Shown one piece after another: positions 1-7,990 of a stretch of 35,354 nucleotides of DNA. This DNA comes from an uncultured Eubacteriales bacterium (lineage in GTDB: Bacteria > Bacillota > Clostridia > Christensenellales > Aristaeellaceae). The stretch lies in contig CADASK010000021.1 in the NCBI GenBank assembly GCA_902790495.1, forward strand, positions 1 to 35,354, read 5' to 3'. Position numbers and translations under genes: made by a program. Position 1 is the stretch's first letter. Every line of letters begins with the position of its first letter. The notes under the pieces were generated by a model. It made no database searches and had not been told where the DNA came from. It was given only the letters and a program-made list of their open reading frames with translations.

Positions 1-67
1 CCGCCGCTCTTGTTTTGGCAGCAAAGTAGTCCAATTTGTTTTGAAAAATATAAAGGAGTGTTTTCCT

Positions 68-1873
68 ATGGCTGACAAGAAACTGCCCAAGCGCAGCGAA
101 ATCGACCCCAAATACACCTGGAAGCTGGAGCACATCTTCCCCGACACCGCGGCCTGGGAGAAGGCCTACAGCGAGGCCGAGGCCGAGGTGGAAGCTCTCC
201 GAGCCTGGAACGGCCGCGTTGCCGAGAACCCCAAGCAGGTGATCCGCGACTACTTCGCCGCCCAGGAAAATCTGAACATGGTCATTGAGTACACCTTCCT
301 GGCACGCGAGTGCGACAACGGCGACCCGCAGAGCCAGGCCCAGGCGGCCCGCGGCATGGCCCTGGCCGTGAAGGCAGGGGAGGCCCTCTCCTTCCTGGAG
401 CCCGAGCTGCTGATGCTGGACGAGCAGGCCCTGGACGCCCTGTGCGCCGATCCCGAGATGAAGGACTATGACAGCTGGCTGCGCAGCCTGCGCCTGCAGA
501 AGCCCCACACCCTCTCCAAGGAGCAGGAGCAGCTGCTGGCGTCCCTGGGCGACCTCTTCATGGCCCCGGACAACATCTACAACATGCTGGCCAACGTGGA
601 CATGAAGATGCCCGACATGGTGATGCCCGACGGCAGCACCCAGCCCCTGACCGACGGCACCTTCGGCATGTACCGCGAGAGCCAGGACCGCGAGATCCGC
701 CGCCAGTCCTTCGAGAAGGTCTTCGGCACCTACGGCAGCTTCGGCTCCACCATCGCCGCCACCTACGGCGCGTCGGTGAAGGCGGACATCGCCAAGGCCC
801 TGGCCCGCCATTACCCGGACGCCCTGGCCGCGGTGATGGATCCCCTGGAGATCCCGCGCAAGGTGTACGAGAACCTGATCAGCGTGATGCACGAATCCCT
901 GCCGATCCTGCAGGATTACCTAAAGCTGCGCAAGCGCGCCCTCGGCCTGGACGAGCTGCACATGTACGACCTATACAACTCCATCGTGCCGGACTTCGAG
1001 ATGCCCATGCCCTACGAGGCGGCCTTCGACCTGGTGCTGGAGGGCCTGAAGCCCCTGGGCGAGGATTACCTCGACCATCTGCGCGAGGCGCGCACCGGCG
1101 GCTGGATCGACGTCTATCCCACGGAGAACAAGTCCTCCGGCGCCTTCTCCGCCGGCAGCCTGGCGAAGGTGCACCCCTACGTGCTCCTCAACCACAATGA
1201 CACCTTGGACGGGGCCTTCACCATCGCCCACGAGCTGGGGCACTCGATGCACTCCTACTACTCCAACACCGCCCAGCCCATCGCCAAGGCCGACTACAGC
1301 CTCTTCGTGGCGGAGGTGGCCTCCACCTGCAACGAGGCGATCATGATGCGCTTCCTGCTGCAGAAGTACGCGGACAACCCCAAGGCGAAGGCCTATCTGC
1401 TCAACCACTTCCTGGAGCAGTTCCGCACCACCTGCATGAGGCAGACCATGTTCGCCGAGTTTGAGCTGAAAGTGCACGACATGGCCCAGCGCGGCGAGCC
1501 GCTGACCCGTGAAACCCTGAGCGCCGTCTATTACGACCTGAACAAGCTCTACTACGGCGAGACCTGCGTGGTCGACGAGATGATCGCCAACGAGTGGATG
1601 CGCATCCCGCATTTCTACAACGCGTTCTACGTCTACGTCTACGCGACGGGCCTGTGCGCCGCCGTGTCCCTTTCCGAGCGCATTCTCCGCGAGGGCGAGA
1701 GCGCGGTGAAGGATTACCGCAAGTTCCTGTCCGCGGGCTCCTCCGTGCCGCCCATCGAGGCGCTGAAGCTGGCCGGCATCGACATGTCCAGCCCCGAGCC
1801 CCTGCGGGTAGCCATGCGCGTCTTCCGCGAGACCCTGACCGAGATGGAGCAGCTGATGGATCAGCTGGCATAA
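68..1873 (+). CDS. pepF: Oligoendopeptidase F (M3 family zinc metallopeptidase)
   Basis: Cytoplasmic zinc endopeptidase that degrades short peptides. The 601-residue length matches the PepF family. The zinc-binding HELGH motif is at residues 388-392 and the third ligand is the glutamate in FVAEVAST, about residue 416. The C-terminal part keeps the family's YVYATGL and FLSAGSS-type blocks. I chose the ATG at 68 because AAAGGAGTG sits 8-10 bases upstream; an upstream in-frame start at 41 has no ribosome site. The gene stands alone on the plus strand and is followed by one copy of the structured repeat and then a bidirectional terminator. Its own promoter is not visible in the 67 bases before it. 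The assignment to the M3B family is secure; the exact peptide substrates are unknown. Confidence 0.95.
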   Translation: MADKKLPKRSEIDPKYTWKLEHIFPDTAAWEKAYSEAEAEVEALRAWNGRVAENPKQVIRDYFAAQENLNMVIEYTFLARECDNGDPQSQAQAARGMALAVKAGEALSFLEPELLMLDEQALDALCADPEMKDYDSWLRSLRLQKPHTLSKEQEQLLASLGDLFMAPDNIYNMLANVDMKMPDMVMPDGSTQPLTDGTFGMYRESQDREIRRQSFEKVFGTYGSFGSTIAATYGASVKADIAKALARHYPDALAAVMDPLEIPRKVYENLISVMHESLPILQDYLKLRKRALGLDELHMYDLYNSIVPDFEMPMPYEAAFDLVLEGLKPLGEDYLDHLREARTGGWIDVYPTENKSSGAFSAGSLAKVHPYVLLNHNDTLDGAFTIAHELGHSMHSYYSNTAQPIAKADYSLFVAEVASTCNEAIMMRFLLQKYADNPKAKAYLLNHFLEQFRTTCMRQTMFAEFELKVHDMAQRGEPLTRETLSAVYYDLNKLYYGETCVVDEMIANEWMRIPHFYNAFYVYVYATGLCAAVSLSERILREGESAVKDYRKFLSAGSSVPPIEALKLAGIDMSSPEPLRVAMRVFRETLTEMEQLMDQLA

Positions 1874-1915
1874 AGCAAACTTTTTTACAACAAGCATCAA
1901 CCTGTTGCCAGACGG

Positions 1916-1977
1916 GCGAGCGAAGGGGTGCAGGGGGCGATCGCAAAGCCCCCTGCCCGCGCCCGCAGGCGCGGAAC
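1916..1977 (+). repeat. Structured intergenic repeat, copy R1 (short form)
   Basis: The copy begins 43 nt after the pepF stop. It shows GCGAAGG, then a 9-bp stem (1930-1938 GCAGGGGGC with 1948-1956 GCCCCCTGC) closing the loop GATCGCAAA, then a 7-bp hairpin CCGCGCC-CGCA-GGCGCGG (1957-1974) and GGAAC. It has no T-run, so it is not itself a terminator. It is one of seven related copies in this window and is nearly identical to R6. Confidence 0.9.
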
Positions 1978-1980
1978 CTA

Positions 1981-2015
1981 AAAAAGACCACAGGCACCCT
2001 GCCTGTGATCTTTTT
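1981..2015. terminator. Bidirectional intrinsic terminator between pepF and the convergent membrane-protein gene
   Basis: A 16-bp stem with one mismatch (1981-1996 with 2000-2015) and a 3-nt loop. It begins with AAAAA and ends with TTTTT, so it can end transcripts from pepF (+) and from the gene ending at 2025 (-). Confidence 0.85.
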
Positions 2016-2024
2016 GCAAATCCC

Positions 2025-2384
2025 TTACGCCACCTTGTCATTCTGCATCAGCGCTTCGTTCTTCTCCTCCGTCACAATCTCCCAGTGCAGCAGGAAGGTC
2101 AGGGCGACGCGCAGAATGATGATGACACCGACCATGCCGGCCTGGACCCAGCTCGCGGCGACAATGGTGTGGAACACCTCGCCCGCCAGCATGAACTCCA
2201 GCGCCACGGAGATGCCCCGGGCCAGCTTGAGCCGCACGTGCGGGGATTTGCGGAAATAGGAGATCAGGCCCTTGCAGAGGGTGATCAGCAGCACCACGAT
2301 GCCGATGCCCTCCGCCAGCACCGCGCCGATCTCGGCCAGGTTGTGCAGGACGTCGTTCTGCAGGAATTCGATGACTGCGTGCAT
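2025..2384 (-). CDS. DUF1622-like small integral membrane protein
   Basis: A 119-residue hydrophobic protein with three likely membrane spans (about residues 15-38, 58-78 and 82-103) separated by a short basic loop (FRKSPHVRLKLARG). The layout and the loop sequence resemble the DUF1622 family, whose role is not known. The ATG at 2384 is preceded by AAAGGAAG at a good distance. It is divergent from hemW and convergent with pepF, and shares the terminator at 1981-2015. No metabolic role can be inferred from its neighbours. Confidence 0.75.
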   Translation of the reverse strand: MHAVIEFLQNDVLHNLAEIGAVLAEGIGIVVLLITLCKGLISYFRKSPHVRLKLARGISVALEFMLAGEVFHTIVAASWVQAGMVGVIIILRVALTFLLHWEIVTEEKNEALMQNDKVA

Positions 2385-2417
2385 GTTGTCGCTTCCTTTC
2401 GTGAATGGAATATGGCC

Positions 2418-2442
2418 ATCGTCAAACTGTTCAGCTGACGAT
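2418..2442. other. Inverted repeat in the divergent region before hemW
   Basis: ATCGTCA (2418-2424) and TGACGAT (2436-2442) form a 7-bp inverted repeat with an 11-nt spacer, directly before repeat copy R2 and between two divergent genes. It could be an operator or an RNA hairpin in the hemW leader; nothing more can be said. Confidence 0.35.
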
Positions 2443-2445
2443 CGC

Positions 2446-2565
2446 AGCGAAGGTTTCCAAAGAGCTCGGAGCGCCCGGAAAACGCCATGTTATGGCGTTT
2501 TCAGCGGAGAGCGGGCGGCAGCCCCGGACCGATCGCAAAGCCCTTTGGTCGCCGCCCGCAGGGGA
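2446..2565 (+). repeat. Structured intergenic repeat, copy R2 (long form with 65-nt module)
   Basis: GCGAAGG is followed by the stem arm CCAAAG, then a 65-nt module (2465-2529), then the family's CGATCGCAAAG and the closing arm CCCTTTGG. Inside the module a 10-bp hairpin (2479-2488 with 2492-2501, loop GTT) is enclosed by CGCCCG (2472-2477) and CGGGCG (2512-2517). The second hairpin starts normally (CGCCGCCCGCA), but its 3' arm is replaced by GGGGAG, which is placed to act as the ribosome site of hemW. Confidence 0.85.
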
Positions 2566-2575
2566 GAATGAACCC

Positions 2576-3727
2576 ATGGAGATTTATCTGCACATCCCCT
2601 TCTGCGGGAGCAAGTGCCGCTACTGCGACTTCGCCTCCTGGCCGGGCCAGGAAGCCCTCATGCCCGCCTACGTGGAGGCGGTCTGCGCTGAAGCTCAGGC
2701 CATGGCCGAGGCCTGGCCGGACACCCAGGCTGAGACCGTGTTCATTGGCGGGGGCACGCCCTCCATCCTGCCGCCCGAGCTGCTGGACAGGCTGCTGGAC
2801 GGGGTGCTGAGACGCTTTCCCCTGGCGCCCGGCGCGGAGTTCACCTCCGAGGCCAACCCGGGCACCCTGACGGCAGCCTGGCTCGAGACCGCCCTGCGCC
2901 ACGGCGTCAACCGCCTCTCCATGGGCATGCAGGCGCTTCAGCCGGAGCTGCTGCGCACCCTGGGCCGCCGGCACACCTTCGCGGATGTAGAGGCCTCGGT
3001 GCGCCTGGCACGCGCCGCGGGCATCCGCAACCTGAGCCTTGACCTGATGTTCGGCCTGCCGGGCCAGACGGAGGCGGACTGGGCGGAGAGCCTCGACGCA
3101 GCCCTGTCCCTGGAGCCGGAGCACCTGAGCTGCTACGGGCTGATCCCGGAGGACGGCACCCCGCTGAAGGCTGATCTGGATGCGGGCCGCCTCACCCTGC
3201 CGGAGGAGGAGACGGAGCGCGCGATGTACGACACGGCCATCCGCCGCCTGGCGGGCGCGGGCTTTGCGCAGTACGAGATCTCCAACTTTGCCAGGCCGGG
3301 CTTTGCCTGCCGCCACAACATCGGCTACTGGCGGCGCGTGCCTTACATCGGCCTCGGCGCGGCGGCGGCGTCCTGCCTGCCCGGTCGGGGCGAGGGGATC
3401 GAGAGCGTCCGCACCACGAATCCCGCTGGCATCCGGGACTACATCGCCATGGCCGGCGCGGGGGACTGGAGCCGCCGTGCCGTCGAAACCGTGTCCCCGG
3501 AGGACGCCCGGTTCGAGAGCATGATGCTGGGGCTGCGGATGAACGAGGGCGTGAGCGAGGAGGATTTCCGGCGCATGCACGGCGTGAGCCTCACGAGCGT
3601 CTACGGCCCGCGCCTTCGGAGCCTGGCCGCCCGGGGCCTTGTGGAGCACGCGGACGGCTGCTGGCGGCTGACCCGCCGAGGGATGGATATTCAGAACAGC
3701 ATTCTGGTGGAGCTGATGGAGGACTGA
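2576..3727 (+). CDS. hemW: HemW-like radical SAM protein (coproporphyrinogen III oxidase-like, heme chaperone)
   Basis: A 383-residue radical SAM protein. The N-terminus MEIYLHIPFCGSKCRYCDF holds the CxxxCxxC cluster motif (Cys10, Cys14, Cys17), followed by the GGGTPS SAM-binding motif. Within the family, the CxxxCxxC motif and the short C-terminal HemN-like domain fit HemW, which binds heme and delivers it to proteins, rather than true HemN. No other heme gene is nearby. The ATG at 2576 is supported by GGGGAG at 2561-2566; a longer in-frame reading upstream would run through repeat R2 and is not credible. The stop lies five bases from the convergent ppk1 stop. Confidence 0.92.
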   Translation: MEIYLHIPFCGSKCRYCDFASWPGQEALMPAYVEAVCAEAQAMAEAWPDTQAETVFIGGGTPSILPPELLDRLLDGVLRRFPLAPGAEFTSEANPGTLTAAWLETALRHGVNRLSMGMQALQPELLRTLGRRHTFADVEASVRLARAAGIRNLSLDLMFGLPGQTEADWAESLDAALSLEPEHLSCYGLIPEDGTPLKADLDAGRLTLPEEETERAMYDTAIRRLAGAGFAQYEISNFARPGFACRHNIGYWRRVPYIGLGAAAASCLPGRGEGIESVRTTNPAGIRDYIAMAGAGDWSRRAVETVSPEDARFESMMLGLRMNEGVSEEDFRRMHGVSLTSVYGPRLRSLAARGLVEHADGCWRLTRRGMDIQNSILVELMED

Positions 3728-3740
3728 CCTCCTCAGCTCT
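3718..3740 (+). terminator. Weak hairpin at the hemW stop codon
   Basis: GGAGG-ACTGA-CCTCC overlaps the hemW stop and is followed within a few bases by TTTT and further pyrimidines. The stem is only five base pairs, so termination here is a guess. Confidence 0.3.
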
Positions 3741-5802
3741 TTTCTTCTTCTTTGGCGGACGCTCTCCGGTACATCTCGTCGTAGAAGTACCCCTGGCAGT
3801 TCAGGGCGGGCTGGCTGCCCGGATAGCGCCGGCGGTAGGTGCCGTCGGGCTGCTGGTCGCGGGCGGAGCAGTTGTCCCGCCACATCACGTCGAACACGTT
3901 CAGCAGCCGATCCTTCAGGGCGTCGTCCTCGATGGGGCAGGCGACCTCGACGCGCCGCAGGGTGTTGCGGGTCATCCAGTCGGCGCTGGAGATGTACATG
4001 CTCACGTCCTGGCCGTCGCCGAAGATGTAGATGCGGCTGTGCTCCAGGAAGCGGCCCACCACGCTGATGATTTTGACGTTGTCCGTGTACCCAGGCACGC
4101 CCGCCCGCAGGCAGCAGATACCGCGCACGATCATCTCCACCTGGACGCCGGCCTGGCTGGCCTCCACCAGCTTGTCCATCAGCGCCTTGTCGCTCAGGCT
4201 GTTGACCTTCACGCGGATGCGCCCGCCCTGGCCCGCCTGGGCCTTGGCGATCTCGCCGTCGATGCGGTCGATCAGCTGGTTCTGCAGGCAGTGGGGGGCC
4301 ACCAGCAGGTGCTGCACGTGATCCACGGTTTCGCCCAGCAGCAGGGCCTTGAATACGGCCAGGGCGTCCTCGCCGATGGCCCGGCTGCCGGTTATCACGC
4401 ACAGGTCGGTGTAGAGGCGGCTGGTCTTCTCGTTGTAGTTGCCGGTGCCGATCTGGGTGATGTACTGGATCTCGCCCGCGTGGCGGCGGGTGATGAGGCA
4501 GAGCTTGCTGTGCACCTTCAGCCGCTCGATGCCGTAGATGACATGGCAGCCCGCGCGCTCCAGCTGGCGGCTCCACTCGATGTTGTTTTCCTCGTCGAAG
4601 CGGGCCTTCAGCTCCACCAGCACGTCCACCTGCTTGCCGTTCTCGGCGGCCTCCACCAGGGCCTCCACCACCTTGCTGTCCGAGGCCAGGCGGTAGAGGG
4701 TCATGCGGATGGAGACGACCTCCGGGTCGCGGGCGGCCTCGTTGAGCATGCGCAGGAAGGGCCGGATGCTCTCATAGGGATAGTGCAGCAGGATGTCGCG
4801 CTCCATCACCTGGTCCATCATCGGCCGGGCGGGATCCACCATCACGCTGTTCTGCGGGTGGCGCGGGGCGTAGAAGAGGTCGGCGTTGGTGCGCAGCTGG
4901 TCGCGGATGGCCCCGAAGAAGCTCATGTCCAGCGGCGCGTTGTAGAAGAAGAGCTGCTTCTTGTCGATCTTCAGCTGATCGCACACGCGCAGGGTCAGCG
5001 GCTGGTCGATGTTGCGGCTCAGCTCCACGCGCACGGGGCACAGGCGCTTGCGGCGCTTGACGACCTCCGCCATGTGGTCGCGGTAGTTGAGATCCTCGTC
5101 ATAGATCGCGTCGGCGTCGATGTCCGCGTTGCGGGTGACGCGGGCGAGGGTCTTGCCGGCCACCACGTAGCCCGGGAAGAGCAGGGGCAGGAAGTGCAGG
5201 ATCAGCTCCTCCGCCAGCATGAAGCAGCCGGTGCGGTCCGGCACGGCGATGAGCCGCGGGAAGACGCTGCTGGAGCAGGACACGATGCCGATGCGCTCCT
5301 TCTCGGTGCGGGTGTTCAGCACGGCCACCGCGTAGATCTCCTTGTTGTTGAGGAAGGGGAAGGCCTGCTTCTTGCCCACCACGAAGGAGGAGAGGAAGGG
5401 CTGGAAGTTCTTGCGGAAGATGGCCTTCATGGGCTTCTCGCTCTGGGCGCTGAGGGCGTGGAAATCCACGATGTTGATGCCCTGCTCGCTCAGGCGCTCG
5501 GTCAGGGCCGCATAGCAGCGGTCGCGCCGCTTGCACAGCTCCCGCGCCCGGTCGATGGCGGCGTCCATCTGCTCGCCCGGGGTCATGTTGGTCTTGTTCT
5601 CGCGGGCCTCGCTGTCCAGCAGCTGCTGGTCGTGCAGGCTGCCGATGCGCACCATGAAGAACTCGTCCAGGTTGCTCTGGAAGATGGAGAGGAAGGAGAG
5701 GCGCTCGCAGAGCGGGACGCGCTCGTCCTCGGCCTCCTCCAGGACGCGCTCGTTGAAGCGCAGCCAGCTGAGCTCGCGGTTTTCGTAGCAGGGATTTTTC
5801 AA
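3733..5802 (-). CDS. ppk1: Polyphosphate kinase 1
   Basis: Transfers the terminal phosphate of ATP to inorganic polyphosphate, and the reverse. The 689-residue protein has the full PPK1 layout: an N-terminal helical domain beginning NRELSWLRFNERVL, a head domain, and two phospholipase D-like domains. The region RLKVHSKLCLI contains the histidine expected to be phosphorylated, and GTGNYNEKTSRLYTD follows it. The start is TTG (5800-5802): GGGAG lies nine bases upstream on the minus strand, the next residues match the family start, and no ATG fits. The gene ends six bases from hemW in convergent orientation. Repeat R3 separates it from recG, which is upstream on the same strand, so the two may be co-transcribed. 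Confidence 0.95.
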   Translation of the reverse strand: MKNPCYENRELSWLRFNERVLEEAEDERVPLCERLSFLSIFQSNLDEFFMVRIGSLHDQQLLDSEARENKTNMTPGEQMDAAIDRARELCKRRDRCYAALTERLSEQGINIVDFHALSAQSEKPMKAIFRKNFQPFLSSFVVGKKQAFPFLNNKEIYAVAVLNTRTEKERIGIVSCSSSVFPRLIAVPDRTGCFMLAEELILHFLPLLFPGYVVAGKTLARVTRNADIDADAIYDEDLNYRDHMAEVVKRRKRLCPVRVELSRNIDQPLTLRVCDQLKIDKKQLFFYNAPLDMSFFGAIRDQLRTNADLFYAPRHPQNSVMVDPARPMMDQVMERDILLHYPYESIRPFLRMLNEAARDPEVVSIRMTLYRLASDSKVVEALVEAAENGKQVDVLVELKARFDEENNIEWSRQLERAGCHVIYGIERLKVHSKLCLITRRHAGEIQYITQIGTGNYNEKTSRLYTDLCVITGSRAIGEDALAVFKALLLGETVDHVQHLLVAPHCLQNQLIDRIDGEIAKAQAGQGGRIRVKVNSLSDKALMDKLVEASQAGVQVEMIVRGICCLRAGVPGYTDNVKIISVVGRFLEHSRIYIFGDGQDVSMYISSADWMTRNTLRRVEVACPIEDDALKDRLLNVFDVMWRDNCSARDQQPDGTYRRRYPGSQPALNCQGYFYDEMYRRASAKEEEKS

Positions 5803-5876
5803 GGTGATCCACTCCCTTAATGGTAGGTCGGGTGGGAAAAGTGTTTATCTTTATTGCAATATGCTGTTGTGCAGAG

Positions 5877-5940
5877 GTTCCGCGCCTGCGGGCGCGGGTC
5901 AGGGGTTTTGCGATCGCCCCTGACAACCCTTCGCCGTCGC
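5877..5940 (-). repeat. Structured intergenic repeat, copy R3 (short form)
   Basis: It lies on the minus strand, 37 nt after the recG stop and before ppk1. The stem is an 8-bp pairing GTCAGGGG with CCCCTGAC (5898-5905 and 5917-5924 in plus coordinates), which differs from other copies on both sides at once. The loop again contains GATCGCAAA, and the second hairpin is CCGCGCC-CGCA-GGCGCGG. Confidence 0.88.
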
Positions 5941-5976
5941 CCTTATGACAGGTAGGTATAACGGCAGCTTGGAGAG

Positions 5977-7983
5977 TTAGTTCAGCGCCACAGCCTTGAG
6001 CTTTTCGCCGTAGCTGGCGAGGGCTTCCTGCTCGACCTGATGCAGCTCTTCTGCCAGCTCCGGGTCGCGGCGCAGCTCCTTCATGCACTTGGAGGCTTCC
6101 TCCAGCAGCTGCACGTCGCCGTCCAGCAGGAAGCCCTGGATGGCCTCGCCGGACTGGCGGGTACCCATCAGGTCGCCGGGGCCGCGCAGCTCCAGATCCT
6201 TCTGGGCCACGAGGAAGCCGTCGTTGGTCTTCGTGAGGATGCGCAGCTTTTCGCCGCCCTCCGCCAGCAGGAAGCACCAGCTCTCATACTGGCCGCGTCC
6301 CACGCGCCCGCGCAGCTGGTGCAGCTGGCTCAGGCCGAAGCGCTCGGCGTTCTCGACCACCATCACGGTGGCGTTGGGCACGTTGACGCCCACCTCGATC
6401 ACCGTGGTGGAGACCAGCACGTCCATCTCGCCGGCGGTGAAGGCGGCCAGGGTCTGGCTCTTCTCCTCCGCCTTCTGCGCGCCCCAGGTCAGGCCGACGC
6501 GCAGGCCCTGCAGGTCGTGCCCGCACAGATCCTCCCAGGTGGCCCGGGCGGAGCGGACGCTGTCCATCTCCTCGCTGTCCTCCACCAGGGGACAGACCAC
6601 GTAGGCCTGCCTGCCCTTGGCGATCTCCTCCCGCACAAAGCCGTAGAGGCCGTGCCGTTTCTCCTGGGGCACCAGGCGCGTGCGCACGGGCGTGCGGCCC
6701 GGCGGCAGCTCGTCCACCACGGAGATGTCCAGATCCCCGTAGAGGATCAGGGCCAGGGTGCGGGGGATCGGCGTCGCGGACATGACCAGCACGTGGGGCA
6801 CCGCGCCATCCTTTTCGCCCCGGTCGCGCAGGGCGGAACGCTGGCGCACACCGAAGCGGTGCTGCTCGTCTGTGATGACCAGGCCCAGGTCGGCGTATGC
6901 CACACCCTCGCTGATGAGCGCGTGGGTGCCGAAGATGGCACGGGCCGTGCCGTCCGCCGCCGCCGCGTGGGCGGCCTTTTTTTCGGCGGCGCGCATGCTG
7001 CCGGTCATCAGCACGCAGGGGATGCCCAGGGGCTCCAGGGTCTGCCGCGCGTTCTCGTAGTGCTGACGGGCGAGGATCTCGGTGGGAGCCATCATCACGG
7101 CCTGCCGCCCGCTGCCGCACACCAGGGCGATGGCCCCGAAGGCGATGGCGGTTTTGCCGCAGCCTACGTCGCCCTGCACCAGGCGGCTCATGGCGCGCTC
7201 GCCCCGCAGGTCCTCCGCGATCTCGCCCAGCACGCGCCGCTGGGCGGCTGTGGGCGGGAAGGGGAGAGACTGCCAGTAGGCGTCCTCGGCGCCGGCGGGG
7301 ATGTCCAGGTGCACGCCGCGGTCGTCCCAGCTGCGCATCAGCCCCAGGGCGGCCTGGTACATCAGCATCTGCTCGAAGGCCATGCGGCGGCGGGCCAGCT
7401 TCAGGCTCTCGAAGTCGTCCGGAAAGTGGGACTGCCGCAGGGCGAAGTTGCGCTCGCACAGGCTGTGGCGCATCCGCAGGGACTTGGGCAGGGTTTCGGG
7501 ACAGCAGTCGTCCACCTGCTCCAGGGCCTTGCGCACCAGCTCGCGAAAGGTCTTGGCCGGGATGCCCTTCACCGCGCGGTAGACCGGCAGGATGGTCTTC
7601 TCGGTGACGATGGCCGGGTTCTGCAGCACGCGCCGGCCGTTCTTCTCGGACACGCGGCCGAAGAGCATCACGGGCCTGCCGACGGGTGTCTGCTCCATCA
7701 TCCACCGCGCGTTGTACCACACCACGGGCAGCTTGCCGGAGGCGTCGGTGACGGCGGCGGTGACCCGCGTCAGCCCGCCGAAGGCGCTGAACTTCGGCTT
7801 CTCAGTGATGATGCCCTCCACCAGCGCCTCGCCGGGCTGCACCAGGGAACAGGGCGTAGCCTGGGTGCGGTCCTCGTAGCGCACGGGCAGACAGTATAAA
7901 AGATCGCGCAATGAGACGATGCCCACTGCGCGCAATGCTTCCAGCCGGGTTGGGCCAATGCCCCGCATGGCGGAAAGTTCCAT
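5977..7983 (-). CDS. recG: ATP-dependent DNA helicase RecG
   Basis: Branch-migrating helicase acting on stalled forks and Holliday junctions. The 668-residue protein has an N-terminal wedge/OB region, then superfamily 2 helicase motifs: Walker A in QGDVGCGKT, DEQHRFG (the DEQH box typical of RecG), MSATPIPRT, TTVIEVGVNVPNA and QLHQLRGRVGRG. The length is close to the usual 680-690. The start ATG at 7983 lies 7 nt after the fakA stop, with GGAG overlapping the end of fakA, so it is translated from the yloU-fakA-recG mRNA. That order is a classical Firmicutes arrangement. Confidence 0.96.
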   Translation of the reverse strand: MELSAMRGIGPTRLEALRAVGIVSLRDLLYCLPVRYEDRTQATPCSLVQPGEALVEGIITEKPKFSAFGGLTRVTAAVTDASGKLPVVWYNARWMMEQTPVGRPVMLFGRVSEKNGRRVLQNPAIVTEKTILPVYRAVKGIPAKTFRELVRKALEQVDDCCPETLPKSLRMRHSLCERNFALRQSHFPDDFESLKLARRRMAFEQMLMYQAALGLMRSWDDRGVHLDIPAGAEDAYWQSLPFPPTAAQRRVLGEIAEDLRGERAMSRLVQGDVGCGKTAIAFGAIALVCGSGRQAVMMAPTEILARQHYENARQTLEPLGIPCVLMTGSMRAAEKKAAHAAAADGTARAIFGTHALISEGVAYADLGLVITDEQHRFGVRQRSALRDRGEKDGAVPHVLVMSATPIPRTLALILYGDLDISVVDELPPGRTPVRTRLVPQEKRHGLYGFVREEIAKGRQAYVVCPLVEDSEEMDSVRSARATWEDLCGHDLQGLRVGLTWGAQKAEEKSQTLAAFTAGEMDVLVSTTVIEVGVNVPNATVMVVENAERFGLSQLHQLRGRVGRGQYESWCFLLAEGGEKLRILTKTNDGFLVAQKDLELRGPGDLMGTRQSGEAIQGFLLDGDVQLLEEASKCMKELRRDPELAEELHQVEQEALASYGEKLKAVALN

Positions 7984-7990
7984 GTTCGCT

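Noticed and set aside
1939-1947. GCGATCGC octamer in five of the seven repeats, as in the cyanobacterial HIP1 element
   Set aside because: HIP1 is a scattered single octamer. Here it is only part of a longer conserved and paired structure, and it is altered in the two long copies.
1916-1977. Repeat copies as intrinsic terminators
   Set aside because: No copy is followed by a T-run, and R6 lies inside an operon whose downstream genes have no other promoter that I can see.
4039-5820. Long open frame (593 codons) antisense to ppk1
   Set aside because: It is a GC-rich shadow of the real gene, with His/Leu/Ala/Gly-rich low-complexity product and no ribosome site. Similar long shadows oppose recG, lysS, murE and glmS.
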